Assembly: GCA_034509755.1 (NCBI GenBank)
Contig: CM067549.1
Span: forward strand, 39,383,305-39,447,304
Direction: 5' to 3'
Origin: Anisodus tanguticus
Lineage: Eukaryota > Streptophyta > Magnoliopsida > Solanales > Solanaceae
DNA length: 64,000 bases
The notes below the pieces were generated by a model. It made no database searches. It was not told where the DNA came from and saw only the letters and a program-made list of their open reading frames with translations. Positions 47,101 through 57,122 of the stretch are shown here, piece after piece. The translations under genes and the position numbers were made by a program. Each line of letters begins with the position of its first letter. Position 1 is the first letter of the stretch.

Positions 47101-50100
47101 CAAACTTCAAATCACAGATAAGTTCTAGAGGAGCGGTATTCCTTTCGACGGATAAAAAATGAAGCTTTGTGAGTTTTGCCTCTACGCACACCTCACACTT
47201 ATATTGAGGGTTTACGTCGATAGACGGCAACAACTCCAACTTTACCAACCTTTGGATGGGCTTGTAGTTAACATGTCATAATCTATGATGCCATAAATTA
47301 GAGGACTCAAGCAAGTAAGAAGAAGCTTTAATATTATTGCTTGTACGTAATACAGACATGGCGTTAACTTTGAAGAGACATTCACAGACGAATCCTCTTC
47401 CCACAAACGTTCCATTCTTAGTGACTACAAATTTATTGGACTTAAACACTAGCCTAAAACTATCATTAACCAATAAATGACCTGAAATTAAATTTCTTCT
47501 AATCTCAGGAACATGCATCACCTCCTTCAGAGTGAGCTCCTTTCCAGAAGTCATCTTCAGGACTACCTTTCCTACCCCCAGCACGTCAGAGGAAGCGTTG
47601 TTGCCCATGAACAACTTTTTGTTTGTAATCGGTGTATAAGTGGAGAAGGCATCTCTATTGGAACAGATGTGTTTTGTAGCACCTGTGTCCATCCACCATT
47701 GCATAGGATTCTCAACAAAGTTTGCTTCTAGCACCACCGCTGAGAACTCCTCAATCATGTCGTCCAGAAACTGGTCTTTGACGCCGTTAACCTGTGCCTT
47801 GCCCTTAGTTTTGGCCTTCTCTTGTTGCTCAGTCTTGAGCTTGCGGCAGTCCTTGATCATGTGACTAGGTTTCCCACAGTGGTGACAGTTTCCTTTGAAC
47901 TTCTCCGCTGCTTGGGTCTTGCCGTCTTTCTGGAACTTGCGCTTCTTGCTTGGGTTCCCTTTGGCCTCAGCCAGATTTGCCTTTGTCTCAGCGGGTTGTT
48001 TACCCCTAGGCAAGTCCTTATTATCTTCCTGAATTTGGAGTTTGATAATAAGTTCTTCAAAGGTCATCTCCTTTGTCTTGAGTTTTATGTAACTCATAAA
48101 CTCCTTCCACGAAGGAGGTAGCTTTTCAATCAGTGATGCAACCAAAAACTGCTCATTTGCTTTCATACCTTCGAAATTCAGGTGATGTAGAATCATTTGG
48201 AATTCCTGGACTTGGGACATCACTGTTTTACTATCCACCATTTGAAATTTTAGAAATTTTCAACGATGAATTTCTTAGTACCTGCATCTTGTGCGTTGTA
48301 CTTCTTTTGCAGCTTCTCCCATAACTCTTTGGCAGTGCCTACGGTGCAATACACCGTGTAGAGAGGGTCTGACAAGCAGGTCAATATGTAATTCTTACAC
48401 ATGAAATCACTATGACTCCATGCATCAAGAACCATCTTCATGCCATTAATGATATGGATACCTAGGCCCCCTTCAGCCGTTTTAGAAGGCGAAGGGTCCA
48501 TTTCATCTCTAGCTTGTGGAGGATCTTTTGTTAGGAAACGTGTCATTCCCATAATAGTCAGATAGAATAGCATCTTCTGTTGCCATTTCTTGAAGTTTGA
48601 GCCCATGAACTTTTCAGGGCGTTCATGGTGAAATCCAGCGGGTGGAGGAACGACAATGTTCCCTTAAGCAGTAGTAAAGGCGTTGGATGAGCCTTGAGCA
48701 ACCGGAAAGGCATTAGGTGTGCCTTGAGCAGTGGGGAAGGCAGAGGGATTACCTTGAGTAGCAGCAGCAGAATCAGAAGCAGTTTGATCTCTTTCGGTCA
48801 TTTTTCTAGGTACTTACAACACAATCTTGTCTTAAAATTGTTGGGATACAATTGTTTCAGGAAGCCATGAAGGAAAAACCCTAGCCAGTGACTTTGGCAG
48901 TCCCTGTTGCTTCTCTTCCGGCGATCTTTTATTAGGTCTGATTCTGGCATCTTCTTCCTCGTGAGTGTGGTGAGAAACCTAATGCCACTGCGAGAATCAG
49001 AAATCTCGGGCGAACAAAACCCCGTAAACCCCTCTGGCATATGACCCGGGTGCACCGCCACGCATCGTCAACAGTCAAGTCACCAGCAACAAGTCAGTTC
49101 CATCCGCCGAGCGCATGAGGCATTTTTGGCGATCTCGATCTCAGATCCTTGGTTATTGGGCTCATCTAGCTATTCCGACTAGAACCCATTATTTTCTGAT
49201 TTTTCCAGTCACTCTTTCAGTGTACAAGCAGTTTTCAAAAACTTTTCCGTTGTGATTCTCAGTTTCCAGCTACGTATTCTAGTTTCACAATTTTCTTCTT
49301 CCGGGGGTCGAGAATTCGCTTGAGAATTTTCTAGTGACTCTTTTGGCTACCCGCAGTCGCAAAGCACAATTACAGTGACTCTAGTGACATTTTTGGCAAA
49401 ACTGAATTGGTCTTTGCTGATCGATTTATGTCCTCAGATTCGGTTGGTATTTTTAGCTTTCTGATTCATGACCTTGATCATTCTCTAATTTTTTGGGGGG
49501 TAAATCTTGGTTCTCTGATCTGTGGGGTGACATTATCTGTGTGACACTTTTGTTCTCTGAGTTGTTTGATAAATTTTGGTTTTCTGATCTGTGAGACCCT
49601 TTTGGTTACTGAGTTATTGGACTATCTTTATTGGTGTGGTAACTGGAAGTTTGCTGGTTTCTTAAATTTACTATTAATTAAGAAACCAAAGAAACAAAAT
49701 GTTGGCTAATGATTCTACAGCTCCTAGTCCAACGATTCTAGTTACTGTTGAAGAATTTGCTAAATTCTCTCAATATCTTAAATTAGTGAAGGGATCATCT
49801 TCAGTTACTCCTTTTTCTGAATCAGCACATGTCTTATGACCTCTTCAAATAAATGGGTGATTGATTCAAAGCCACAAAACACATGACAGGTAATCCTAAT
49901 ATTTTTACTAGCTTTCAATCATACAAAGCACCCTCTTCGGTTACAGTAGCTGATGGATCAACTTGTAACATTGTTGGATTTGGAACTGTTAAACCAACCT
50001 TATCTATTACCTTGTCATCTGTATTAAGTCTACCAAAGTTGGCCTTTAATTTGATTTCTGTCAGTAAACTTACTAGAGACCTTAATTGTTATATCTCATT

Positions 50101-53100
50101 ATATCCCGATCATTGTTTGTTTCGCGATCTTATGACGAATCGGGTTATTGATAAAGGACATGTATCTGATGATCTCCATATCCTTGATGAATGGGAGTCT
50201 CGGTATGTTGTCTGCTCCAGCATCGTGTCTCTATTTGAGGCACATTGTAGATTGGGGCATCCTTCTCTGCCTCTTTTGAAGAAGCTCTGTCCTCAGTTTC
50301 AAAATATTTCTTCATTGGATAGTGAGTCCTGTCGATTTGCAAAACAACATCGCATCAAGTTAGGTCCAAGGGTCAATAAGCGAGTTGCGCATAAATATTT
50401 AGTAAGTTTTGTAGATGATTTTTCTCGAATGACTTGGATTTATTTTATGAAGAACAGATCTGAAGTGTTTACTCATTTTTCTACCTTTTATGCGAAGTCA
50501 AAACTCAATTCGATGCCTCGGTACGTATTCTAAGGAGTGATAACGCCAAAAAATACATGTCAGAGTTCTTTCAGTCATACATGAGACAACACGGTATTCT
50601 CCATCAGTCTTCATGTGTTGATACACCCTCTCAAAATGAAGTTGCTAAGAGGAAGAATAGGCATCTACTTGAGACAACTCAAGCACTTATGTTCCAAATG
50701 AAAGTTCCTAAACAATTTTGGGCTGATGCAGTCTCTACAACTTGTTTTCTGATTAATCGCATGACATCGACTGTGCTTGTTGGTAATATGCCTTATAGTG
50801 TTCTTTTTCCAAACAAGTCACTATTTCCCCTGGAACCGAAGGTATTTGGAAGCACGTGTTATGTTAGAGATGTTCGACCATCTATTACTAAGTTGGACCC
50901 TAAGACATCGAAGTGTGTTTTGTTGGGTTATTCTCATCTTCAGAGGGGGTATCGGTGTTATTCTACTGAGCTTGGCAAATATCTGGTGTCAAATGATATT
51001 TTCAGAGACTACACCATTCTTCTATGCACCTCCCATTTCTACAAGTCAATGGAGGAAGATGAGTGGTTAGTCTATCAGGTTACTCGTGTTGTGACACAAC
51101 AATCAAATGATATTATTCTTTCGTCTCCTAGTTCCTCTATTGAGTACCAATCAACTATTTCGCCTTCAGTACCTGCCCCAGCAAGGCCGTCAATTGTTCA
51201 AGTTCTTTCGAGGAGACGAAAGACCGATGATACATGTCCTGCACCAGTTTCTTTGTCATAAGATCTTCCTCTGGCTAATCCTCTAGAAAATCTTGACTTG
51301 CATGTTGCTCTTCGCAAAGGTACACGGACTTGCAAATCAACATATTCCATTGCTAATTTTGTCTCCTATGACCATTTATATTCTACGTCTAGATCTTTAA
51401 TTTCTTCTCTAGACTCCATCTTTGTACCCAAAACAGTGAAGGAGGCTTTGAATCATCCTGGATGGTCTGGTTTAATGCTTGAGAAAATACATGCCTTAGA
51501 GGAAAACCACACAGAGGATTTGGTGGATTTCCCAAAGAAAAGAAACCAGTGGGATGCAAGTGGGTATTCACAGTTAAAGTTAATCCAGACGGTTCCGTGG
51601 CAAGACTCAAGGCCAGACTTGTGGCTACTGGGTATGCTCAGATTTATGGAGTGGATTGTTCGGACACCTTCTCCCCAGTTGCTAAACTCACTTTTGTCCG
51701 CTTGCTCATTTCTTTAGCTGCTTCTGAGAACTGACCTTTACATCAGTTGGATATTAAGAATGTGTTCCTTCATGGTGATCTTAAAGAGGAAGTGTATATG
51801 GAGCAACCACCCGATTTTATTGCTCAGGGGGAGTATGGCAAAGTGTGTCATTGTATGGCTTGAAGCAGAGTCCCCGGGCTTGGTTCGGCAAGTTCAGGAG
51901 TTTGGGCTGAAAATGAGCAAATGTGATCACTCGGTCTTCCACCGATAATCAACAGTTGACATTATTCTTCTCATTGTATATGTTGATGACATTGTCATCA
52001 CAGGAAGTGATTACATGGGGATCTCCTCTCTCAAGTCTTTACTGCATACTAGATTTCATACGAAGGACTTGGGCCAGTTGAAGTACTTTTTGGGAGTAGA
52101 AGTAGAAGCAAGAAGGGAATTCTTCTGTCTCAGAGAAAGTATATTCTTGACCTACTTGCAGAAATTGGAAAGTTGGCAGCCAAACCCTGCAGTAGTCCAA
52201 TGGTTCCTAATGTGCATCTGATGAAGATGATGGCGATCCCTTTGATGATCCAGAGAGATACAAGAGGTTAGTTGGAAAGTTAAATTATCTCTCTGTGACT
52301 CGTCCAAATATTGCTTTTGTAGTACGTGTTGTTAGTCAGTATTTGGAAGCATTGGAACAAATTCTATGTTACTTGAAAGGAGCTCCTGGTCTTGACATAT
52401 TGTATAGCAATCACGGCCATACTTGTGTTGAATGTTTTGCAGATGATGAGTGTGTTGGATCCTATATTGATAGGAGATCTACTACAGGCTATTGTGTGTT
52501 TTTGTTGGAGGGAATTTAGTATCATGGAGGAGTAAGAAACAAAGTGTTTGTATCTCGATCCAGTGCATCATGTGAGTACATAGCTATGTCACAGTCTACG
52601 TGCGAGATTATGTGGGTACATTTTTTGACTAAAATTGGGTTGAAGCATCCTACTCCATCAAAACTGGTGTATCATGAAAGAACTAAACATATTGAGGTTG
52701 ACTGTCATTTTATTCATGAGAAGACTCAGGAAAACTTGATTTCCATTGGATACGTGAAGACATGAGAGTAACTAGTTGATTTGTGCAAAAAGGCGTTAAA
52801 TGGTGCTTGAGTTAATTATCTGTGTAACAAGCTGGCATGATCAATATCTATGCTCCGGCTTGGGGAGTGTTACAGAATGAATATAGACTACATTTAATAT
52901 TATGTACATAGCTTAGGAGATATATACAGATTCTTAGGATATCTTGTTTTATGTTTTTCCTTAATTAGAACCTAGTGCATATGTATTTATACCTTTTTCA
53001 TTATGGAATGAATTACAAGGAAATTCTTCCGTATTTGTGTTTGTTTACCGTCTTAAATAATTTTAATTTGATACACCTGTCAAACAGATAAAAATAATCG

Positions 53101-53479
53101 TTTTTCCTTCATCTAATCTTTATTTTCTTCTGGAGAAAAGCATGGTATTCAATTGGCATGTATTTCGCATCTCTCTTCAATATTCAACTTCATTCGTCTC
53201 CCTTGCTTGCTTACAAAACATACTTGATTAGAACCGGAAACTCACTATCGGGGAGAAATTTGAGAAACACATGTGCATTTTTGCTTAATCTAGGGAAATT
53301 GACTAATCCTTTTACATTTCTTCCAACATTTTTGCTTGTTGTGTCTTTAATCTGTGGTAAATGGATGATTTAATACAGGAAACGAGTTAGAGAAGCTGGC
53401 TCTTGAAGTAGGATTTTCCACTGCCAAACATTTTGAGATAGGGTTTGGATTTATGGGCAATTTGGTAGCCATTCGATAG
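38110..53479 (+). CDS. MENG: Demethylphylloquinone methyltransferase MENG, chloroplast; seven exons
   Basis: Exons: 38110-38238, 38325-38389, 40110-40200, 42084-42172, 42413-42608, 43347-43446, 53379-53479 (771 nt, 256 residues plus TAG). All introns are GT-AG and phases join without a frame break. The family (UbiE/COQ5 type, SAM-dependent) methylates 2-phytyl-1,4-naphthoquinol in plastids, the methylation step of phylloquinone (vitamin K1) synthesis for photosystem I. Residues 1-27 are Ser/Arg-rich, as in a transit peptide. 'FNRIAPVYDN' is at 34-43. SAM motif I 'VLDVCCGSGDL' is at 72-82, 'GNACDLPFPDSSFD' near 129-142, then 'GYGLRNV', and a C-terminal 'FGFMGNLVAIR'. Length is near that of known plant homologues (about 260). 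The intron 4 acceptor (42412) has a poor pyrimidine tract. Intron 6 is 9.9 kb because of two copia insertions. No inactivating lesion is visible. Confidence 0.93.
38446..38537 (+). mobile_element. RTE/SINE-like 3' tail in MENG intron 2
   Basis: CCCCACTTGTGGGATTACAC followed by a TTG-repeat tail (TGTTGTTGTTGTTG, about 38519-38534) is the 3' end shared by Solanaceae RTE LINEs and TTG-tailed SINEs. It resembles the end of the LINE at 57123-58871. It is 5'-truncated, and no target duplication was found. Confidence 0.65.
40820..41315. mobile_element. Tc1/mariner (Stowaway-like) MITE in MENG intron 3, interrupted by plastid DNA
   Basis: The left end CTCACTCTGTCCCAATTTAT (40820 on) and the right end, read inward, CTTCCTCCGTCCCAATATAA form inverted repeats flanked by TA on both sides (40818-40819, 41316-41317). 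The 'ctccgtcccaattta' terminus is that of a very common MITE in Solanaceae. The interior is split by a plastid atpA fragment (about 40984-41245). Confidence 0.75.
40984..41245 (-). pseudogene. Nuclear plastid DNA (NUPT): fragment of atpA
   Basis: On the minus strand the segment encodes part of the chloroplast ATP synthase CF1 alpha subunit, reading from 'TNVISITDGQIF' (about 41235) through 'NSGIRPAINVGISVS' and 'GKLKLEPAQFAELEA' to 'QNQLARGQ' (about 40986). These residues lie in the middle to C-terminal part of AtpA. There is no start, no rest of the gene, and the frame runs out into MITE sequence on both sides. So it is a plastid-derived insertion of about 260 bp, not a gene. Reading frame and residues are well kept, suggesting fairly recent transfer. 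The exact right edge is ambiguous over 'ttcaaaaatc'. Confidence 0.9.
43583..44045 (-). repeat. 3' LTR of the minus-strand copia element (463 bp)
   Basis: The plus strand starts TGTTGGGATACA (43583) and ends TTTCCAACA (44045), giving TGTTGG...CCAACA ends. The purine tract TTTCAAGAGGGGAT (minus strand, about 44059-44046) abuts it. Confidence 0.82.
44672..46108 (-). pseudogene. copia reverse transcriptase and RNase H
   Basis: RT starts about 46108 ('CKWILKRKYKADGSIDKYKARLV'), is interrupted by a TGA at 45926-45928 where relatives have Arg, and continues for 317 clean residues (45916-44963) with 'DVKTAFLNDDL', the catalytic 'YVDDM' and 'SLMYITNCTRPDIAYAV'. RNase H includes 'SWKSSKQT', 'STMESEF' and, after another stop near 44960, 'ADPLTKGL' (about 44735). 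Confidence 0.85.
46450..47829 (-). pseudogene. copia protease and integrase
   Basis: Protease active site 'WWMDTGATKHIC' lies at about 47703-47668. Integrase follows: catalytic core with 'FVTFIDDSTRYCYLYLL' and 'SPQSNGVAERKNRT' (about 47070-46800), and 'VWGC' at about 46625. A C13 run (47077-47089, G13 on the coding strand) shifts the frame between the N-terminal zinc part and the core. The frame from 48241 to 47276 (321 residues) spans gag end and protease. Confidence 0.8.
47830..48801 (-). pseudogene. copia gag (UBN2-type) with zinc knuckle
   Basis: ATG at 48801-48799 (minus) opens 'MTERDQTASDSAAA', followed by imperfect repeats of 'TAQGTPNAFP' type and a TAA at about 48665. The gag core runs on ('NFKKWQQKMLFYL', about 48597-48559; 'WSHSDFMCKNYIL'), with a frame change near 48245. 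It ends in the CCHC knuckle 'CHHCGKPSHMIKDC' (about 47884-47843). The protein would form the virus-like particle. Confidence 0.78.
49699..52790 (+). pseudogene. copia gag-pol remnant (gag deleted)
   Basis: About 50 gag residues follow the ATG, then 'WVIDSKP' (about 49856) where relatives have a DSGA-type protease site, so the active site is lost. Integrase keeps its His/Cys part ('HCRLGHPSL', 'SCRFAKQH', about 50240-50350) and core ('VDDFSRMTWIYFMK', about 50410-50455; 'SQNEVAKRKNRHLLE', about 50630-50675). RT reads 'GCKWVFTVKVNPDGSVARLKAR' over two pieces (about 51552-51617), with the catalytic YVDD intact near 51979-51990. RNase H ends with 'KHIEVDCHFI' (about 52690). Many stops and frameshifts. 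Confidence 0.78.
52869..53050 (+). repeat. 3' LTR of the plus-strand copia element
   Basis: Starts TGTTACAGAATGAATA right after the purine-rich GGCTTGGGGAG. It contains 'TATTTATACC' (about 52985-52994). The right edge near 53050 is estimated. Confidence 0.6.
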
Positions 53480-54220
53480 AATGATTTCTACTGCTCCATC
53501 TTCCACTTGCCTTCAAAAAATGCAGTAACAAGATGAATGAGTGGTATTTTTATCAATAGATAATGAGTAGTAGACTTCTTTCATCGATTTGCCTGTTAGT
53601 GCACCGAGTATTGCAACCCTGACTGACTGAACATATACTATGCACACCATTATTTGTTTCCTTTTTTGCATTATGCTATGAAAGATGTTTTAATAAGTGC
53701 CTACTAATAGTTTTAGAGAAATCTATTCTGAAACACCATGCCATTTCGCTCTATTTTTTATTTTTTGCCTTCGAAATCTAGCGAAAATGCCGGCAAACCA
53801 GAGATGTCCAAACAGAAAATGTATAGCTTTATCATTTGTTGTAAACTTGTAATTCAATATGCAATGGGCGTGATTTTTCATACATTCCCTTAATTTATAT
53901 GACTTACTTTTTCTTTTTAGTTTGTTGAAAAGAAAGTATATTTCTACATTTAGTGACATATTAATTCCGAGTGCTCACACGAGTTGAAGTCCATAAGATT
54001 CAAAGAGCAATTTGCTATATTATATATTTTTCAGAATTAATATATCATTAGCTATATTGCGTGTTTTTCATTCACAACCAATAAAAAATAATTTTTTTAA
54101 AATTGTGTTCAATCAAATTAATATATATGAATTGATACGAATATAATAACATTTATTGGTAAGCTAAAATAGATGATAAGAATTCATTATGAATATTAAA
54201 TGACGCTGATAGTGTGAAAA
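53480..54220. other. MENG 3' UTR and downstream AT-rich DNA
   Basis: Follows the MENG stop at 53477-53479. Contains a short MITE-like piece ('ccttaatttatatgacttac', about 53889-53908) but no gene. The minus frame 53723-53959 is not a recognised protein. Confidence 0.5.
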
Positions 54221-54221
54221 T

Positions 54222-54400
54222 GTGTAAAAAAGGGCAATTCGGTGCACTAAGCTTCCGCTATGCGCGGGGGGTTGGATCACAAGGGTTTATTGTACACAGT
54301 CTTACTTTGCATTTTTGCAAGAGGTTGTTTCCACGACTTGAACCCGTGACCCATGGCAACAACTTTACCAGTTACTCCAAGGCCCCCTTCAAGTATGAAA
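54222..54400 (+). mobile_element. Au-type SINE
   Basis: The text from 'aaaaagggcaattcggtgcac' (near 54225) through 'ctatgcgcgggg', 'ttattgtacacagtctta', 'gcaagaggttgtttccacg' and 'cttgaacccgtgacc' to 'ggcccccttca' is the body of a plant Au SINE. The 'ttccacgacttgaaccc' part is the pol III B-box region. About 180 bp long, without a visible target duplication. Confidence 0.75.
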
Positions 54401-54754
54401 ATGTGTAGTAAAACTTAAATTCTAAATTAAATATTTTCTAATTTAGTTTTTACTACTCCATTTGTTTCTTAATAAGTAGTGTTTTTAGCTTGGGCACACC
54501 CTTTAAGAAAGTTAGTCACTCCTAATAAGTAAGAAGTTTTTTACTAATTTATCCTTAATCAAATGTCTTGAAAAAGTAGTTATTTAATGGTTCTTGATTA
54601 TGTAAAATTCTATTTGATTAAAAAATACGAGTAAAATGGAAGATAAAAATTAATATCTTCTTAATTTTGTGGAACACTGCTTAATTTGAAAAAAAAATGA
54701 AAAGGTAAAAATACTACTTATTAATTAAATAGATAAAGTATTATTACTTCCTCT

Positions 54755-54905
54755 GTTTCAAAAAGATTGTTCTACTTTTCTTATTAGTTTGTCTCAGAAA
54801 GAATGACACATTTCTATATTTTAAAAAATAATTATTTTTATAAAATAATTTATATCTACACAAATATCTATAATTTATTTTGCATCATACATTTCAAAAG
54901 GATTC
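54755..54905. mobile_element. Partial Stowaway-like MITE
   Basis: 'ttacttcctctgtttcaaaa' at about 54750 and 'gtctcagaaagaatgacac' at about 54792-54810 match the same MITE group as 40820-41315. The right end is degenerate. Confidence 0.5.
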
Positions 54906-55129
54906 ATTTATATTTTGAAACTAAATTCTTGTTAACAAAGCGCAGCCTAGAAAATATGCAACAGTGACATGGAGTACTTAATTAGAAAAAGAAAAATGAA
55001 AATAAGTTTGTTGTCCGTACAATTCCAGCAAAGCTTCGCCTTCTCCTCAAAACCGCCTTCCGCTCTCTCCTCTCTTCTTCCCATGCATGTCCACTATACT
55101 ATACCCACCCACCTACCTTCTCTTCCACT

Positions 55130-55153
55130 CCCCCCCCCCCCCCCCCCCCCCCC
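55130..55153. repeat. Poly(C) run of 24
   Basis: Uninterrupted C24, 120 bp upstream of the ATG at 55273. The plus strand could form an i-motif and the minus strand a G-quadruplex. Exact length may be affected by sequencing. Confidence 0.85.
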
Positions 55154-55760
55154 ATATGCTCTTCCTTTCTTCTTCCCATTTTGTTTTTGGAAAATTTAAT
55201 CTTTTCCCCTATTGTTGTATAACTGTTTAAAAAGTTTCAATTCTTGACTCTCATATATAAAACAAGCATAGCATGGAGCCAACGCCACGTACAAAAGCTC
55301 ATTCATACAGCCACCAGCTAAGCACAAATACACGAACTCATCACAAGTGTTACCATCAGTTTCGTCATCACAGCTTTGATATTCCAACTAATATCATCCA
55401 AAACAATCATGGGGTATTAATGTACGAGGATTCTTCTTCTGATGATGAAGATTTTTATCCTTATTCTACTTACAGTACTACTACAGGTGCGTCGACGACA
55501 GGACATGTGTTTGATGCTGCAGGTAAAGGGCTGAAGACGGTGGATGATGATATTAATGAACAACAGGCGTTGCCGGAGTTTGTTGGAGGTGATGGTGAAG
55601 TTGGGATCTTTAAAGTCCAAACTCGTGCATCTGTACATCCCTCACGTCCATCTTGCCATGAACTCAGGCCTCACCCCCTAAGGAAATCCAAGTGAGGAAT
55701 TAATTATAAGTATCTACTTACTATAAATATATACTATTAGTTTGAGTAATGATATAAATT

Positions 55761-55891
55761 ACAACAACAAGGACATACCCGGTATAATCTCACAAATGGG
55801 TCTGAGATGGAGGGTAGGATAGGATGTAGGCAGATCTTGCTCCTACTTTATGGGATAGAGAAGTTGGTCCTGATAGACCCTCGGCTCAGTC
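55761..55891 (-). mobile_element. 131-bp SINE-like element (RTE 3' tail) with 13-bp target duplication
   Basis: Flanked by a perfect 13-bp repeat AATGATATAAATT (55748-55760 and 55892-55904). On the minus strand it starts TGAGCCGAGGGTCT and ends in a TTG-repeat (ACAACAACAA on plus). It matches only the last about 125 bp of the RTE LINE at 57123-58871. It is either a very short 5'-truncated RTE copy or a TTG-tailed SINE lacking its head. It lies in intron 1 of the 5-phosphatase pseudogene. Confidence 0.85.
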
Positions 55892-56066
55892 AATGATATA
55901 AATTCTTAGTATTAATTTCTTAAGTAAAACAAACAACATTCGTGAGAATCCAATGCCCCAAACCTAAGGGTTCGTGTGAGTCAGGACCTAAGATCCTGCT
56001 CAAGGGTGTAGAGTTATATGGACAACGGGTGAATATTCATGTACTACCCCTCATTCGGCCCAAGGT

Positions 56067-57000
56067 TCCACGACCCAAACCGGAGGGTCATGACGAGCAC
56101 CCGAATCTTACTTGCCGAGTACGACTAATCATATATTTAACATCTAACTGTGGTCCATCTTCAAATTAACACATCATATGTTAGTGTGGAAGGCCACATA
56201 GCCCATATAAGGTGAAAAGCCATTGTTTGGCATTCTGCTATCCTCAGTAAAGATATTTTCATCGCGACCAAGAGGTTCTTTCAAGTTAACTGCATGTATG
56301 GGATCTTCTCTGTTTACTGCTAGCAATCATAAATAATATATAGTAAGGACAAGGACTATTAGCTCTCAATAATTAATCATGGGCCACGAGGGCCATCACC
56401 AAGTACCCTGCTGACACATAGAAATGATAAACTGAAAAGGAGCTACGTAAAATCTTACAAACAGAAGAACCGAACCTATGCATATATACATACTAAGGCC
56501 GACAAGGCCATACACGACTACTACACACAAGACATCTGTCTACAAGCCTCTAAAGAGTACGTGACATCGTAAGGTCGGGAGAGGGCCCCTCCATACCCCT
56601 ATGCATATCAAGAATATCGTACCACGACTAGACTGCAACTCTGGAACAAGTAGAGTGCTCCAATATCAGCTGAATCAGCAACCTACTAGTGCGGACCGTC
56701 GCCCTGTCTACCTGAGCCTGCGGGCATGAAACACAGCGTCCCCCGACAAAAGGGACGTCAGTACGAATGATGTATCGAGTATTTCAGGCATGAAGAACAA
56801 CATAACAGAGACATGAAAGTAACATGAGACAAGAGAGAATCAACATGTCTTGAATTGCCTCTGAGGGCCATAATATGCCTAAGTGTCATGCACAATGCTG
56901 GTCATACATATACATATGTGTATATAACGCCATCAAGCCTCTGTGGGCATCCCATCATATTATATCGGCCTTTGTGAACATAAATTAGATTTTTTAATGT
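56067..57000 (+). mobile_element. Ty3/gypsy LTR fragment, TGTCACGACC family
   Basis: 'ccacgacccaaaccggagggtcatgacg' (near 56070) parallels the start of the solo LTR at 21223, and 'gggacgtcagtacgaatgatgta' (about 56750) parallels its middle. The 3' half is missing. It lies in intron 1 of the 5-phosphatase pseudogene. Confidence 0.7.
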
Positions 57001-57122
57001 TAATTCAAAAACTATAAGCTAAAATGACCATGTAGTTGTAACATATCCCCTTACTTGTTTCCATGAATAGGATATGGAAGAGAAAAGTAGTGACATATTC
57101 TAAAAATCATTTGTTTCTTAAC

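Larger units (their letters stand above)
43583..48861 (-). mobile_element. Ty1/copia retrotransposon (Tork-like), minus strand, in MENG intron 6
   Basis: The 3' LTR occupies 43583-44045. The polypurine tract follows, then RNase H, RT, integrase, protease and gag going up to 48801. At the 5' side only about 23 bp of the other LTR remain (TGTTGGGATACAATTGTTTC, 48839-48861), joined to the leader of a second copia element. Coding frames are long, with a few in-frame stops of the CGA-to-TGA and TGG-to-TGA type and a frameshift at a C13 run, so the element is fairly young but dead. Confidence 0.85.
48862..53050 (+). mobile_element. Ty1/copia retrotransposon, plus strand, 5' LTR lost, in MENG intron 6
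   Basis: It begins inside the primer-site/leader region (GAAGCCATGAAGGAAAAACC, about 48861), with no 5' LTR. A long leader (48862-49699) precedes ATG at 49699. Gag is almost wholly deleted (about 49800-49860). Then come a damaged protease, integrase, RT and RNase H to about 52765, a purine stretch, and a 3' LTR starting TGTTACAGAATGAATA at about 52869. It is more decayed than its minus-strand neighbour. Confidence 0.8.

Noticed and set aside
54330..54360. tRNA-like B-box sequence
   Set aside because: Belongs to the Au-type SINE; no cloverleaf or A-box at tRNA spacing.
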